A program made the translations under genes and the position numbers. Under the pieces are notes generated by a model. That model saw only the letters and a list, made by a program, of their open reading frames with translations, did not search any database and had not been told where the DNA came from. Positions 1 through 11,112 of a stretch of 64,000 nucleotides of DNA are shown here, piece after piece. The stretch is from Hofstenia miamia (taxonomy: Eukaryota; Xenacoelomorpha; Acoela). Positions within the stretch are counted from its first letter, which is position 1. The number at the start of each line of letters is the position of its first letter. Location: NCBI GenBank assembly GCA_004352715.1, contig SCFE01000090.1, forward strand, positions 1,448,080 through 1,512,079. The letters run 5' to 3'.

Positions 1-201
1 GCTTTGAAGTTGGTTTATAAATTATATGAGTCTTTTCATAATTGATGAATGGCTGATCATTTACACTATATAATGTGAATAAGGGTATTTGATCCAATAA
101 CGGATGTTGACAAGTAACTATATCAGTATAAATAAAAAAATATTATGCAGTCCATTTAAAATATCAAAACTATATTTAGCAGTGTTCAAACCATTGACTA
201 T

Positions 202-507
202 TCAATAGTGACGATCAAAACCCAAAATTTCACCTACCTGATTTAATTCAAATTCATAAGGCGTTTCATTTTTTATGACTACTCTTCCACTGATGATTTC
301 AAAATCCAATTTTGGTACTGTTGTAATCATTGGCAAATTCTGTGAAAAAGTACCAAATAGTTTTTCAAAACTTTTTTCATCATTTGTTTCAGATTTAACA
401 ACCGTCAATTCAATTTTTGTTAAGACTTGGTTAACAAAGCTAAACACATCTTCTATCTTTTTCACATGGATACCCTTCACATAAATATCACGATTATTTA
501 TTTCCAT
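202..507 (-). pseudogene. C-terminal part of a Polinton capsid-type protein (frameshifted)
   Basis: A 101-codon frame downstream of, and overlapping by 14 bases, the frame at 494-682. It contains a segment on fitting a helix (KKIEDVFSFVNQVL), a beta-rich stretch (FEIISGRVVIK) and ends near GEILGF. In Polinton capsid-type proteins of this group, as I recall them, an N-terminal membrane/target-like opening is followed by a helical 'I..L...IN' segment and an 'LG F' motif, which is the order seen here across the two frames. The frame switch between the two pieces is either an inactivating indel or a sequencing error. Assignment rests on pattern similarity, not on a search. Confidence 0.45.
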
Positions 508-682
508 TTGCTTTGATAAAACTCCATGATTGATCTTGTATATTATTGAATCCTATGGGAAAGGTTATATTTAGCAAAGCCACATGAGATGCATTATAGA
601 TTGGTCTTTCCAAATGTGTAGTAAAACTATGTATTGAGTTATTGCTTCGATAGTTGTCAGAAAGTAGACTAACAATTGGCAT
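494..682 (-). pseudogene. N-terminal part of a Polinton capsid-type protein
   Basis: A 62-codon frame with the order 'SFTTHLERPI' then 'HVALLNITFP'. This matches the recurring opening of a Polinton structural protein family (F-T-x-L-x-x-P-I ... W/V-x-V-A-L-x-x-I-x-Y/F-P). It stops at 494 while the frame at 202-507 begins within it, so the two probably represent one protein of about 160 residues interrupted by a frameshift. Downstream of the protease gene by 80 bases, same strand. Which capsid protein (major or minor) it is cannot be decided here. Confidence 0.45.
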
Positions 683-762
683 ATCACAAAAGTGTATAAA
701 TTTTAAATTTTGATTAGGCTATTTATACAAAACATTTTGTACATGTAAAATGAGCAAAGTGA

Positions 763-1218
763 CTACGAATACATTAATTTATTAAGCCCATCACTACACA
801 AAAAGTCATTAACAAATGGTAAATCAGGAAATACAAATATTTTGGGTATATTGTTGAAAAATAAAAAGGCATGAAAAATACAATAAGCACCGCAAGCTGG
901 TGACATCCCCTGCAACTTAGTTTTTCGATCACCTTCATACACATGGAATCCAGGATACATTGTTAGACAGTAATGTTCAATATCAGGGTACTGGCTTAGT
1001 GGAAAACCGAGAGAATCCTTGAATATTAAGTTCCCACTTGCATCTCTTATAATCAACAACCAATGGGTTCCGGAATGGCCAGTTGGACGGGCATTACAAA
1101 TTAGAAAAGAGTTTTGGACAAGGCTTGGTGGTATGCAATTTGAACAGTGTACACCAAAAAAACACCAACGTTGTGATGGGATTTGGAGAATAATGCGTCT
1201 AATTTCATCAGCATACAT
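763..1218 (-). CDS. Adenain-like cysteine protease of a Polinton
   Basis: A complete 151-residue frame with the hallmarks of the C5/adenain protease fold used by Polintons to mature capsid proteins. The catalytic histidine is H52 in GTHWLL, followed by an acidic residue D68 in FKDSLG; Q103 precedes the nucleophile C109 in SPACGAYC. Spacing between Q and C is close to that in adenovirus proteases. Start chosen at the first ATG in frame; the N-terminus lacks any signal peptide, as expected. It lies between two other minus-strand frames of the element with short spacers, as in Polinton gene blocks. No stop or frameshift breaks it, so this enzyme could be functional even if the neighbouring capsid-type frame is broken. 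Confidence 0.8.
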   Translation of the reverse strand: MYADEIRRIILQIPSQRWCFFGVHCSNCIPPSLVQNSFLICNARPTGHSGTHWLLIIRDASGNLIFKDSLGFPLSQYPDIEHYCLTMYPGFHVYEGDRKTKLQGMSPACGAYCIFHAFLFFNNIPKIFVFPDLPFVNDFLCSDGLNKLMYS

Positions 1219-1242
1219 TAAAAATTTAAATATCTGTAGAGT

Positions 1243-1618
1243 TCATATATATACAAAACAATAAGACGGCAAGTGACCCAAAATAGGTAAATTACACCAA
1301 AACCTGTAAAATATCGGATATCCATTGCCAATTCCAAATTCTCTTTTAACAAAGCCATAACTATCATAGTAAATTGCATGAAGTCTAAACAGTTTTGACC
1401 ATTTCAACAGCAAATGTAGTCTAGAATTATTTATACCAATAAAGTCCACCATAGGGGTTCATTTGCAAAATTCTTTCAACACCAATGTTATGTATACAAT
1501 TTTTTTGTAGTAGATAATTTAAAACATGAGCAAATTTTAAGTGAGGGTCCTTGGTATAATGAATGCGATCTTCTACACGTCTAATCTCGTCTACTCCCAA
1601 CATCTTGCAACGGTACAA
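1243..1618 (-). CDS. Two overlapping unknown frames of the Polinton
   Basis: Two minus-strand frames, 1427-1618 (63 codons) and 1243-1452 (69 codons), overlap by 26 bases. The first has a charged, helix-prone start (VDEIRRVEDRIHY) and ends just after a glycine-tyrosine patch (NPYGGLYW); the second is rich in aromatic residues. They may be one small protein split by a frameshift or two separate small genes. I do not recognise either. Their position immediately upstream of the protease, same strand, supports membership in the element. Confidence 0.35.
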
Positions 1619-1712
1619 TGAATGAAACTCATTTTATTTCTAGTCTTTTATAATTTTCCGTTGTTTATTAATGTATAGCTTTGAGCATGTTTCACCCAAA
1701 ACGATCACATCC

Positions 1713-2712
1713 NNNNNNNNNNNNNNNNNNNNNNNNNNNNNNNNNNNNNNNNNNNNNNNNNNNNNNNNNNNNNNNNNNNNNNNNNNNNNNNNNNNNNNNN
1801 NNNNNNNNNNNNNNNNNNNNNNNNNNNNNNNNNNNNNNNNNNNNNNNNNNNNNNNNNNNNNNNNNNNNNNNNNNNNNNNNNNNNNNNNNNNNNNNNNNNN
1901 NNNNNNNNNNNNNNNNNNNNNNNNNNNNNNNNNNNNNNNNNNNNNNNNNNNNNNNNNNNNNNNNNNNNNNNNNNNNNNNNNNNNNNNNNNNNNNNNNNNN
2001 NNNNNNNNNNNNNNNNNNNNNNNNNNNNNNNNNNNNNNNNNNNNNNNNNNNNNNNNNNNNNNNNNNNNNNNNNNNNNNNNNNNNNNNNNNNNNNNNNNNN
2101 NNNNNNNNNNNNNNNNNNNNNNNNNNNNNNNNNNNNNNNNNNNNNNNNNNNNNNNNNNNNNNNNNNNNNNNNNNNNNNNNNNNNNNNNNNNNNNNNNNNN
2201 NNNNNNNNNNNNNNNNNNNNNNNNNNNNNNNNNNNNNNNNNNNNNNNNNNNNNNNNNNNNNNNNNNNNNNNNNNNNNNNNNNNNNNNNNNNNNNNNNNNN
2301 NNNNNNNNNNNNNNNNNNNNNNNNNNNNNNNNNNNNNNNNNNNNNNNNNNNNNNNNNNNNNNNNNNNNNNNNNNNNNNNNNNNNNNNNNNNNNNNNNNNN
2401 NNNNNNNNNNNNNNNNNNNNNNNNNNNNNNNNNNNNNNNNNNNNNNNNNNNNNNNNNNNNNNNNNNNNNNNNNNNNNNNNNNNNNNNNNNNNNNNNNNNN
2501 NNNNNNNNNNNNNNNNNNNNNNNNNNNNNNNNNNNNNNNNNNNNNNNNNNNNNNNNNNNNNNNNNNNNNNNNNNNNNNNNNNNNNNNNNNNNNNNNNNNN
2601 NNNNNNNNNNNNNNNNNNNNNNNNNNNNNNNNNNNNNNNNNNNNNNNNNNNNNNNNNNNNNNNNNNNNNNNNNNNNNNNNNNNNNNNNNNNNNNNNNNNN
2701 NNNNNNNNNNNN
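1713..2712. other. Assembly gap, exactly 1,000 N
   Basis: Run of N of a default length. The flanks at 1640-1712 and 2713-2788 are both open on the minus strand, so a Polinton gene may run into the gap from either side, but whether they belong to one gene is unknown. Confidence 0.99.
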
Positions 2713-3038
2713 CACAAGCATTATAAAGTTGTCCCAGGTCGTGAACGTTTGAGGCGATCCTTTGCGTAATGTCGCAGCGCAACACCACAGTGGTGGTCTC
2801 TCATAAGTTTAAGCACTAGGTATGGGGAGAATTTGAATGTTTTTATAAAAACAAGAGAGCACATTTTTGCATATATGTATCAATATCTTCGTATTCCCAA
2901 TTTGGTTTGGTAAAAATGCTTGAAAATGTGATGAAAACCAAATGACGCCATAGGGTTACATTGTGATGTTAAGATTTTACATCTGTTCACCAATACAGTC
3001 TTGGCAGAGATGTACACATGGGTCGAGATGGTAGAGGT
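2713..3038. other. Unannotated stretch
   Basis: No gene or clear repeat recognised; a short open frame at 2722-2788 on the minus strand ends at the gap. Ordinary AT-rich sequence otherwise. Confidence 0.5.
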
Positions 3039-3442
3039 GAGCGCTGCCATCAGCCGACTACTATTGGCGGCGCAGACTCAAAAAGGTCGGCGGCATCTAT
3101 AGAACTGGATTAGACTGCATAATATTCCCTATAGAGACCCTATAAGACCTAAAGTCCTGTAAAAACCGTACATGATGCAAGCAGTATTGTGAAATCATCT
3201 ATCTGCAAAAAGGTTCATCATGCGCTTACAGGCAATCTGATTAATAACACATAACGTAATCAATGTTAACGTCACTACCACATCAAAAACATTAAATGCG
3301 GTTTCCTTTTTATGACACATTTTGTTTGGCTTGAAATAGTTTTAGTATGCTTAACTATCCATCGACTCAGCCGTTCAAATTTTCCGGTGGCTGACAGACC
3401 TAAAATAGGTCGGCGGCGGCTCAGCCGAATGGCGCCCAGCTC
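3039..3442. repeat. MITE-like element with imperfect GC-rich ends
   Basis: A GC-rich left end (GAGCGCTGCCATCAGCCGAC) faces a partly complementary right end (GGCTCAGCCGAATGGCGCCC...GCTC) about 400 bases away, both containing CAGCCG and GGTCGGCGGC words and standing out from the AT-rich middle. This is the shape of a small non-autonomous DNA transposon. Terminal pairing is imperfect and I could not define a target duplication. Confidence 0.5.
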
Positions 3443-3725
3443 TATAAGATGGGCTTAGATTTTTAATGACATTATGGCTGTTTTTTAAAAGTAACTAAAT
3501 AAAACTAGTATTTTTCTCGATTTTCTTAATGCTTTATTCATAAAATTCATTCAAATTAGAGAGTCATTAAAGGTTTTATTTAGTTACTTTAAAAAAACAA
3601 TATTTTTACATTCACTATCTTCTTGAACGAAACAAGAACTGACCCATATTTTGCCAACCTCTTATCACTGCATTGTTGAAAATGATAAAAAAACTTATCT
3701 TTCTTATTTCAGCAGTTAGTGGTAT

Positions 3726-4110
3726 ATGAACATTTTGAAACTCTGGCTTCAACAAGATCAGGCGACATACTATACGTCTACTGTGAACATATGGGCATTT
3801 TGTAAGGGCATTTTTGGGGAACATTTATTTCAAGATTTGCTGATATTGAATGACCACGTTGATCCTCTGGAAGTATGGTCTTTAGATTTGTTGTTTCAGG
3901 ATACTGAGAAGCAATAGGTTCCAATCATAATCTGGTAAATACAGACTAACTCAAAAGCGCAATCCAAATAGAAATTCAGCAAATTGGACAAGATCTCACC
4001 AGTGCAGTAAAATATATGTAACAAAGCATGGCAAACAATGCTGTGGATTTCTAGACATGATTTGAAGCATGTTTGCATGTTTGAGAAGACCATCATCAAA
4101 GTGTGGGAGT
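3726..4110 (+). pseudogene. Degraded mariner-type transposase remnant
   Basis: In the + frame, LQQDQATYYTS resembles the catalytic block FQQDGATAHTS of Tc1/mariner transposases, and the next 35 or so residues (IFGEHLF...) follow the spacing of the block that normally ends in 'PRSPDLTPCDF', though those residues have decayed. Further downstream, pieces resembling the C-terminal helices can be traced to about 4,110. Stops and substitutions show that it is dead. Confidence 0.45.
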
Positions 4111-4486
4111 AATTTGTTCAATATTAGTGGTTATCGCGCAGTTTTAAGCTTCAGAACAAAGTGTGGATTCCTGAAGAAACCTTTTCCTTCGGAGTGATCC
4201 ATAGAAAAAACTCAGCCGGGGTCAAGCCAGATGAGAGAACAGAAATCAGCCCTTGAGAAATTATATGTTTTTCGAAGAACCTCTGAAGAAACTGCATGCG
4301 CTTCAGAATCTGATTCTCTCAGGTGATGAAGAACTTTCACTTTATATGAATGAAGTATAGATTTTCGTCAGGTGCCATGTGAAAACCATGCTCTAAAAAA
4401 CACCATCTTCTTTCAGTCAAGATTATATTTTATTTAAATCTCGCAATTCACTTTTTATCAATTCCTTAAATCAAAAACTTTATTCC
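4111..4486. other. Unannotated AT-rich stretch
   Basis: No gene, RNA or repeat recognised; it ends at an assembly gap. Confidence 0.5.
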
Positions 4487-5486
4487 NNNNNNNNNNNNNN
4501 NNNNNNNNNNNNNNNNNNNNNNNNNNNNNNNNNNNNNNNNNNNNNNNNNNNNNNNNNNNNNNNNNNNNNNNNNNNNNNNNNNNNNNNNNNNNNNNNNNNN
4601 NNNNNNNNNNNNNNNNNNNNNNNNNNNNNNNNNNNNNNNNNNNNNNNNNNNNNNNNNNNNNNNNNNNNNNNNNNNNNNNNNNNNNNNNNNNNNNNNNNNN
4701 NNNNNNNNNNNNNNNNNNNNNNNNNNNNNNNNNNNNNNNNNNNNNNNNNNNNNNNNNNNNNNNNNNNNNNNNNNNNNNNNNNNNNNNNNNNNNNNNNNNN
4801 NNNNNNNNNNNNNNNNNNNNNNNNNNNNNNNNNNNNNNNNNNNNNNNNNNNNNNNNNNNNNNNNNNNNNNNNNNNNNNNNNNNNNNNNNNNNNNNNNNNN
4901 NNNNNNNNNNNNNNNNNNNNNNNNNNNNNNNNNNNNNNNNNNNNNNNNNNNNNNNNNNNNNNNNNNNNNNNNNNNNNNNNNNNNNNNNNNNNNNNNNNNN
5001 NNNNNNNNNNNNNNNNNNNNNNNNNNNNNNNNNNNNNNNNNNNNNNNNNNNNNNNNNNNNNNNNNNNNNNNNNNNNNNNNNNNNNNNNNNNNNNNNNNNN
5101 NNNNNNNNNNNNNNNNNNNNNNNNNNNNNNNNNNNNNNNNNNNNNNNNNNNNNNNNNNNNNNNNNNNNNNNNNNNNNNNNNNNNNNNNNNNNNNNNNNNN
5201 NNNNNNNNNNNNNNNNNNNNNNNNNNNNNNNNNNNNNNNNNNNNNNNNNNNNNNNNNNNNNNNNNNNNNNNNNNNNNNNNNNNNNNNNNNNNNNNNNNNN
5301 NNNNNNNNNNNNNNNNNNNNNNNNNNNNNNNNNNNNNNNNNNNNNNNNNNNNNNNNNNNNNNNNNNNNNNNNNNNNNNNNNNNNNNNNNNNNNNNNNNNN
5401 NNNNNNNNNNNNNNNNNNNNNNNNNNNNNNNNNNNNNNNNNNNNNNNNNNNNNNNNNNNNNNNNNNNNNNNNNNNNNNNNNNNNNN
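4487..5486. other. Assembly gap, exactly 1,000 N
   Basis: Default-length N run whose right edge lies at a TA microsatellite, a common cause of contig ends. Confidence 0.99.
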
Positions 5487-7828
5487 TATATATATATATA
5501 TATATATAGAATGCTATTTTCAAAACTTCAGATTTTGATAGAATTTTATTACTGAAAAAAAGATTAATTATTTTTCTCTGTAAAACGACTTAATATTTTT
5601 GTGTTTTTGAAATATATATTAACCATTGCACCTTTAGCAAAGTGTCTACTATGCTGATAACGAATGCTTTATGGTAAGGTTTTGTGAAATATATTTTCAT
5701 TATATTAGTATTATACAAAAGTACTTCATAATTTGTTGCCTTCAATCAAACTGTTCACTGTATAAAAATGTTGCTTTAAAATACCAACAAACTGAAACTT
5801 GCAAAACTTGAAAAGTATTTGTAAGTATTATGCAAAAACTTACAAAGTATTTATACAAAACTTTGCAAGTTTTACAAAATATCCACAAGATTTGCAAGTT
5901 TTTGTGGTATAATTGTGTAAAATTTTGAAAATTATACAATTATCTGCAAGATTTGCAAGTTCTATATATCTTTTACTATTCTATAAAGATTCGAACAAAA
6001 CATTTAAATATCATTTACAAAATCGAAAATATGCAAATGTTTTGTCTCATTGTTGAGTTTTCATTCTTTTGACGAGCGTCTAATACCTAAAAACATTATG
6101 AAAATTTAAAACTTAAAACAATATTTTACCAGAACTTCATTTATGCAGGCGATCATCTGAAGACAGTAATAGGAAGACGTGCTGGTTCCCATGCTTAGGA
6201 TTCTTTGGGAATCGGGTACTTCGAGATTCTAACATATCAATTATTAATGTACAAATGAATAAATTTATTTGATGATTCGATTTAGTGAGCACGTCGGATA
6301 TTTTTAATATTCTTTAAGCTCTAAAAAATAATATTGTATAAAAGCAAAGCCTAAATGAACATATTGAAAAAGGCCGCCTTATTTATGGCTTATAAAATAT
6401 TGAGTTGTAATTAATCTCAAACGGAATTAATCCATAGTTTGCACTGTAATCCTTGAATATTGTAATCAATAAATTTCGAACTACACATGCATACTAATTT
6501 TTGGCGTAATGTGAATAATGTCATTTTTTGAAAATGCGATAACTTGTTATTGAATTACTCAAACACTAACTATTAGCTAAAACATTCACAATTGCAAGAA
6601 TGCACTCAGAAGGTTCAGAAATATTGACATTGACCATTTGTAAAATTTCCATTACATTGATATGAAATCTAACAAAAACTAGCATAGTAATGAGATTTTC
6701 ACTAGAAGGCCCAAGCGGGCGAATTGACCATTTGCAAAAGGTTCATTACTGGCATACAATTAATTTACAATAGAATTTTCTGACATTTTTTTACTTTAAT
6801 ATTTTTGCATGCTCATTATTCATGTAAAACTTAACTTACAAGAACTATTCTAGAAAGTTTCCTTTTCACTTATACCTAGAAGGACAAGGTGTGTTAATTG
6901 ACCCAAGTTCTAATAAATTTTTGCATTGCACTATGAACTGCATTCATCTGACTATTTTATATATCTTTAAAGAATTTTTTCCTATTTGTAAAACAAACAA
7001 AAAATACATGTTTAAATCACTACGTAACAAGTAATCTATATACATATCGCATGTGTGATACTAAGACCCTGTCCACAAACTGGCTGTTTGCATTTTATAC
7101 AAATTGATACTGTCTTGTTACTGTTGCAGTTAGGGGTGTGCCGGAATCCGGTAAAATTTAACTTGTTTATCAGATTTTACTGGATAGCAGATTTTCTGAG
7201 ATAAAACCTGATTAAAAAATATAATTTTCGAGCAAAATGCCATATTTTTCCATCACATGGAAATCTTCATACCACCAAACAGGTTTTTCTGACATCATTA
7301 TGTATAGTCTATTTAATATTGATCAAAATATTTTTTTTCATACACAAGTGGTCGATATTAATTGAGAAAGATATTGCAAACCCATTGAGATTTGCTTGGG
7401 TAAATTCAGAGGGCGCGGGGCTGAATGCTGTTTGAAGTTAACTTCTTTATGAGATTCTTAACATCATCTTCCTGAATAATATTCTATAGTTAACACAAGT
7501 TTGATTTTTTTGTTTTGTAGACAATTTTGTTCATTGCCGATTTGTTTTCAATTGGTTTCATCCTACGCATATCTTCAATGCGGCGTGTTCACTACAATTT
7601 GGTTTGCATTTTCTTCAATTCTTGCAATGCCCAACAAATTTTAGACTCCTGTTAGATGTGATCTAATGATTTCTATTATAAGTTTTTTGTCTTAGCGCTT
7701 ACTTTTCCCATCTAAACAGCCATGTAGTCAGTAGAAAGAAGAGACTCGTATTTCGTGCCACTTTTTTCTGATTGGTCGAGAGGTGGATCATATTTCGTGC
7801 CACTTTTTTCTGATTGGTCGAGAGGTGG
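5487..7828 (-). repeat. Left arm of a 2.3-kb inverted repeat
   Basis: This block is the reverse complement of 11,029-13,387 with scattered substitutions and small indels. Matched landmarks are the TA microsatellite at the outer end, the ACTTGCAAG-rich segment near 5,790-5,960, and the 42-base tandem unit containing CGTGCCACTTTTTTCTG at the inner end. Differences include a 16-base insertion near 7,137 and one fewer tandem unit near 5,900, so the arms are not one sequence copied by error. The inner end is a single N at 7,829. Confidence 0.9.
7035..7140 (-). pseudogene. piggyBac-type zinc-finger fragment (left copy)
   Basis: Minus-strand counterpart of the fragment at 11,701-11,806. It encodes the same CIKCKQPVCG cysteine cluster followed by a His and a Cys. 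Only the extreme C-terminus is present, ending in a stop; a 16-base insertion interrupts the upstream homology. Confidence 0.4.
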
Positions 7829-7829
7829 N
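7829..7829. other. Single-N contig join
   Basis: One N at an abrupt change of sequence. Comparison with the right arm shows that about 840 bases (10,190-11,028) have no counterpart here, so the join hides a deletion or missing sequence. Confidence 0.8.
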
Positions 7830-8237
7830 ATTTAATTATAAAAATAGCTTACCAAAAAATCTTTCAGAGTAGTTGTCTTTCAGCAATGTGAAATTCCATT
7901 ATTCCAGCTATACATATTCTTATGTATAAAGTTGCATGCTTTAGTAATGTCAATATAGTTTATCTATGGCTATTGTTCAACTGTCAAATGTAACAAACTA
8001 TAAACACAGTACAGCCATGTAAAATTCCATTATACTGCTGTGTGTACAAAGTTGCATCTCTCTACAGACAATGTGTAATTTGTTATCTATTGTTCAAATG
8101 TCAAAAATGTATCCAATCATAAAGATTGTTATCTACCAAACATGAAATCCCTTTAACAATTAAATAACACTTTCAAATCATATAAACTAGAGTTTTTCAC
8201 AATCTCTATTATTACATGTTTTTCCCAATTTATACAA

Positions 8238-8530
8238 TTATGTTTACATGGCCTATGACTCTTCAACGTTTTTAGACTTAAATTTCTTTTCCAAAGTTTT
8301 TCCATGTTTGTGACTTACATTTCTTTACCAAAATTTTTCGATTTTTGTGACTTACATTCCTTTTCCAACGTTTTTTCATGTTTGTGACTTAATTTTCTTT
8401 TCCACTTTATACATTTTTTTCACTTAATATGGTTTGTTACTTTTTTTACACATTTATAGACTTTTACATGGATTTTCCACTTTATACATTTTTTTCACTT
8501 GATATGGTTTTTCACTTTGAACAAAATGAA
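8238..8530. repeat. Degenerate tandem repeat rich in TTTTCCA and GTGACTTA
   Basis: Units of about 38-40 bases with the words 'TTTTCCA...TTTTT', 'CATGTTTGTGACTTA' and 'CATTTCTTT' recur three to four times, then a longer unit with 'CCACTTTATACATTTTTTTCACTT' words occurs twice. Divergent copies suggest an old minisatellite. Confidence 0.6.
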
Positions 8531-8896
8531 AATTTCATGAAGTTATTAGTATAAACTTTCAAGAACGAGTAAGAAAAACGTATATACATATAAATACAAC
8601 TAATCTTTGTTGTAAATTCAGATTTTATTTTCGTATTTTAAAGAATGAATGGTTTTGTTATTTAATATTGCATGTAAATAAAAATTTTAATACATTCTAC
8701 AAATCAATGATTGCTAAAGTAGTTGCAGTTGTATAATAGTTTATGAATTTAAAATAAAAACTTTATTGAGAAAACGTTAACATTCACCTTTTTCTTCAGT
8801 CAATGAGTAAATTTTGATAATCACAAATGAATACATAACTCCATCTCAAAAATGAATGTATAATAATATAATTAGGGATAAAATAACTATATACAT

Positions 8897-9157
8897 TTAT
8901 TCACAGGTTAATATACAATACTTTAATGAATGTCCATGATCAAGAAAAATATTTAATCTATTGTCTTTGATTTCTCCATCAATAAGCATGAAAATTTTTT
9001 GGATTGCAATGTCTATTGGGAACCCCTCCACATAGAGTCTATTGATGTTATTTCTTAAAATTTGAGCTGCGGCAAATGTATGAGGGATATTCTCTCCACA
9101 CAACTTGAAGTTTGAGGTATCTACATCTATATGAGGAGTCAATCCAAAACATCTGTC
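8897..9157 (-). CDS. Unknown protein, possible 3'-terminal exon
   Basis: An open minus-strand frame of at least 81 codons runs from the gap edge to a stop at 8,897 and has ordinary protein composition: TPHIDVDTSNFKL near the start, a helix-like AAAQILRNNINRLYVEG, and a helix-like IAIQKIFMLIDGE. An AATAAA overlaps and follows the stop (TGAATAAATG on the minus strand), suggesting a last exon with a poly(A) signal. I do not recognise the family. It could be a host gene end or part of a transposon occupying the loop of the inverted repeat. The block may be placed backwards in the assembly, in which case the gene is really on the other strand. Confidence 0.35.
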   Translation of the reverse strand, partial: DRCFGLTPHIDVDTSNFKLCGENIPHTFAAAQILRNNINRLYVEGFPIDIAIQKIFMLIDGEIKDNRLNIFLDHGHSLKYCILTCE

Positions 9158-10157
9158 NNNNNNNNNNNNNNNNNNNNNNNNNNNNNNNNNNNNNNNNNNN
9201 NNNNNNNNNNNNNNNNNNNNNNNNNNNNNNNNNNNNNNNNNNNNNNNNNNNNNNNNNNNNNNNNNNNNNNNNNNNNNNNNNNNNNNNNNNNNNNNNNNNN
9301 NNNNNNNNNNNNNNNNNNNNNNNNNNNNNNNNNNNNNNNNNNNNNNNNNNNNNNNNNNNNNNNNNNNNNNNNNNNNNNNNNNNNNNNNNNNNNNNNNNNN
9401 NNNNNNNNNNNNNNNNNNNNNNNNNNNNNNNNNNNNNNNNNNNNNNNNNNNNNNNNNNNNNNNNNNNNNNNNNNNNNNNNNNNNNNNNNNNNNNNNNNNN
9501 NNNNNNNNNNNNNNNNNNNNNNNNNNNNNNNNNNNNNNNNNNNNNNNNNNNNNNNNNNNNNNNNNNNNNNNNNNNNNNNNNNNNNNNNNNNNNNNNNNNN
9601 NNNNNNNNNNNNNNNNNNNNNNNNNNNNNNNNNNNNNNNNNNNNNNNNNNNNNNNNNNNNNNNNNNNNNNNNNNNNNNNNNNNNNNNNNNNNNNNNNNNN
9701 NNNNNNNNNNNNNNNNNNNNNNNNNNNNNNNNNNNNNNNNNNNNNNNNNNNNNNNNNNNNNNNNNNNNNNNNNNNNNNNNNNNNNNNNNNNNNNNNNNNN
9801 NNNNNNNNNNNNNNNNNNNNNNNNNNNNNNNNNNNNNNNNNNNNNNNNNNNNNNNNNNNNNNNNNNNNNNNNNNNNNNNNNNNNNNNNNNNNNNNNNNNN
9901 NNNNNNNNNNNNNNNNNNNNNNNNNNNNNNNNNNNNNNNNNNNNNNNNNNNNNNNNNNNNNNNNNNNNNNNNNNNNNNNNNNNNNNNNNNNNNNNNNNNN
10001 NNNNNNNNNNNNNNNNNNNNNNNNNNNNNNNNNNNNNNNNNNNNNNNNNNNNNNNNNNNNNNNNNNNNNNNNNNNNNNNNNNNNNNNNNNNNNNNNNNNN
10101 NNNNNNNNNNNNNNNNNNNNNNNNNNNNNNNNNNNNNNNNNNNNNNNNNNNNNNNNN
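9158..10157. other. Assembly gap, exactly 1,000 N
   Basis: Default-length gap lying at the centre of the inverted repeat. The 31 bases right of it (10,158-10,188) are the reverse complement of 7,830-7,860 apart from one base. Confidence 0.99.
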
Positions 10158-10188
10158 ATTTTTTGGTAAGGTATTTTTATAATTAAAT

Positions 10189-10744
10189 CTCAGATATTGT
10201 TTTTATTCTTAACGCTTTTTTGCAATATTATCTCTAGTTAGTTTTACAGATATTTCTTTTAAAACGTAATCAATTTTATTTAAATGAATTGCTGCAAATT
10301 TGCAGTCTGATGTTACATTAATTATATACTTTATCATAAATAGAAACATCATTTGTTTGTTAATAAACATTTTTAATTGAGTTTATTTAAGCTTTTAATT
10401 GTAATGTGTTTTATACTGTGATCTATCACCTCATTTGACTTGTATATTAATCATTAATTTAGATAATACCATTTGAAATTCATAATGTGCATATACACAT
10501 TGCATATGTTTCCTACAGCATTCACATCCCAACATTAAGGTTTGACAAATATTATCATTGTTCATTGAACTGTAGATGAAATTCTCTATATGAACTTTAT
10601 CATTTAGTTGTGCATTTTATATTTTCTTTGTAAATAAATTTATTTTTTATAAATGTTCGTTTTCTCTGTATGGTGAGAATATACATCTATGAAAGCATGT
10701 ATTTATATTTATTTAAAAATTATTTATTTAATGTCTATAAAAAA
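10189..10744. other. AT-rich stretch without recognised features
   Basis: No gene or structured repeat seen; very low GC. Confidence 0.5.
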
Positions 10745-11112
10745 TGTTACATTTTGAACAATAGACTGCAAACAATTCTAATCTTATGGGATTTTTTGAA
10801 AATTTCTCAACCTCTCAAAAAATTGGTTACATTTAAACAATAGACTGCAAACAAATGTGTTTGCCAACAAATATTATAACAAAGAGAATATGTTCCAATG
10901 ACGTCAGAGATAGACCCCCGTGAATATGTTCCAATAGACGTCAAGAGAGACCCCCGTCAATATACAAAGGTGTAACAGAGCTGGACTCCCCCTCTCGACC
11001 AATTAGAAAAAGGTGTAACAAACTGGACCCACCTCTCGACCAATCAGAAAAAAGTGGCACGAAATATGATCCACCTCTCGACCAATCAGAAAAAAAGTGG
11101 CACGAAATATGA
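10745..11112. repeat. Cluster of three short tandem repeats
   Basis: First, two units with AACAATAGACTGCAAACAA about 80 bases apart (10,745-10,855). Second, two 36-base units of GAATATGTTCCAAT..GACGTCA (10,886-10,957). Third, about four units of 40-44 bases with CCTCTCGACCAATCAGAAAA (10,969-11,112), of which the last two also occur in the left arm at 7,745-7,828. Confidence 0.75.

Larger units (their letters stand above)
1..1712 (-). mobile_element. Part of a Polinton/Maverick DNA transposon
   Basis: Several short, tightly packed minus-strand reading frames include an adenain-like protease (763-1218) and a protein with the N-terminal pattern of Polinton capsid-type proteins (202-682). Polintons are large self-synthesising DNA transposons related to adenoviruses and virophages; they encode protein-primed DNA polymerase, integrase, packaging ATPase, protease and jelly-roll capsid proteins. 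Only a part is visible: the left side leaves the window and the right side runs into a 1,000-N gap. No terminal repeats, polymerase or integrase are seen. At least one reading frame is shifted, so this copy may be decaying, although the protease is intact. Confidence 0.7.

Noticed and set aside
1640-2788. Long open frames in all directions
   Set aside because: They consist almost wholly of N; the same holds for frames over the other 1,000-N gaps.
10745-11112. Possible CRISPR-like array
   Set aside because: The tandem units are contiguous, diverged and lack unique spacers; the context is an animal genome.
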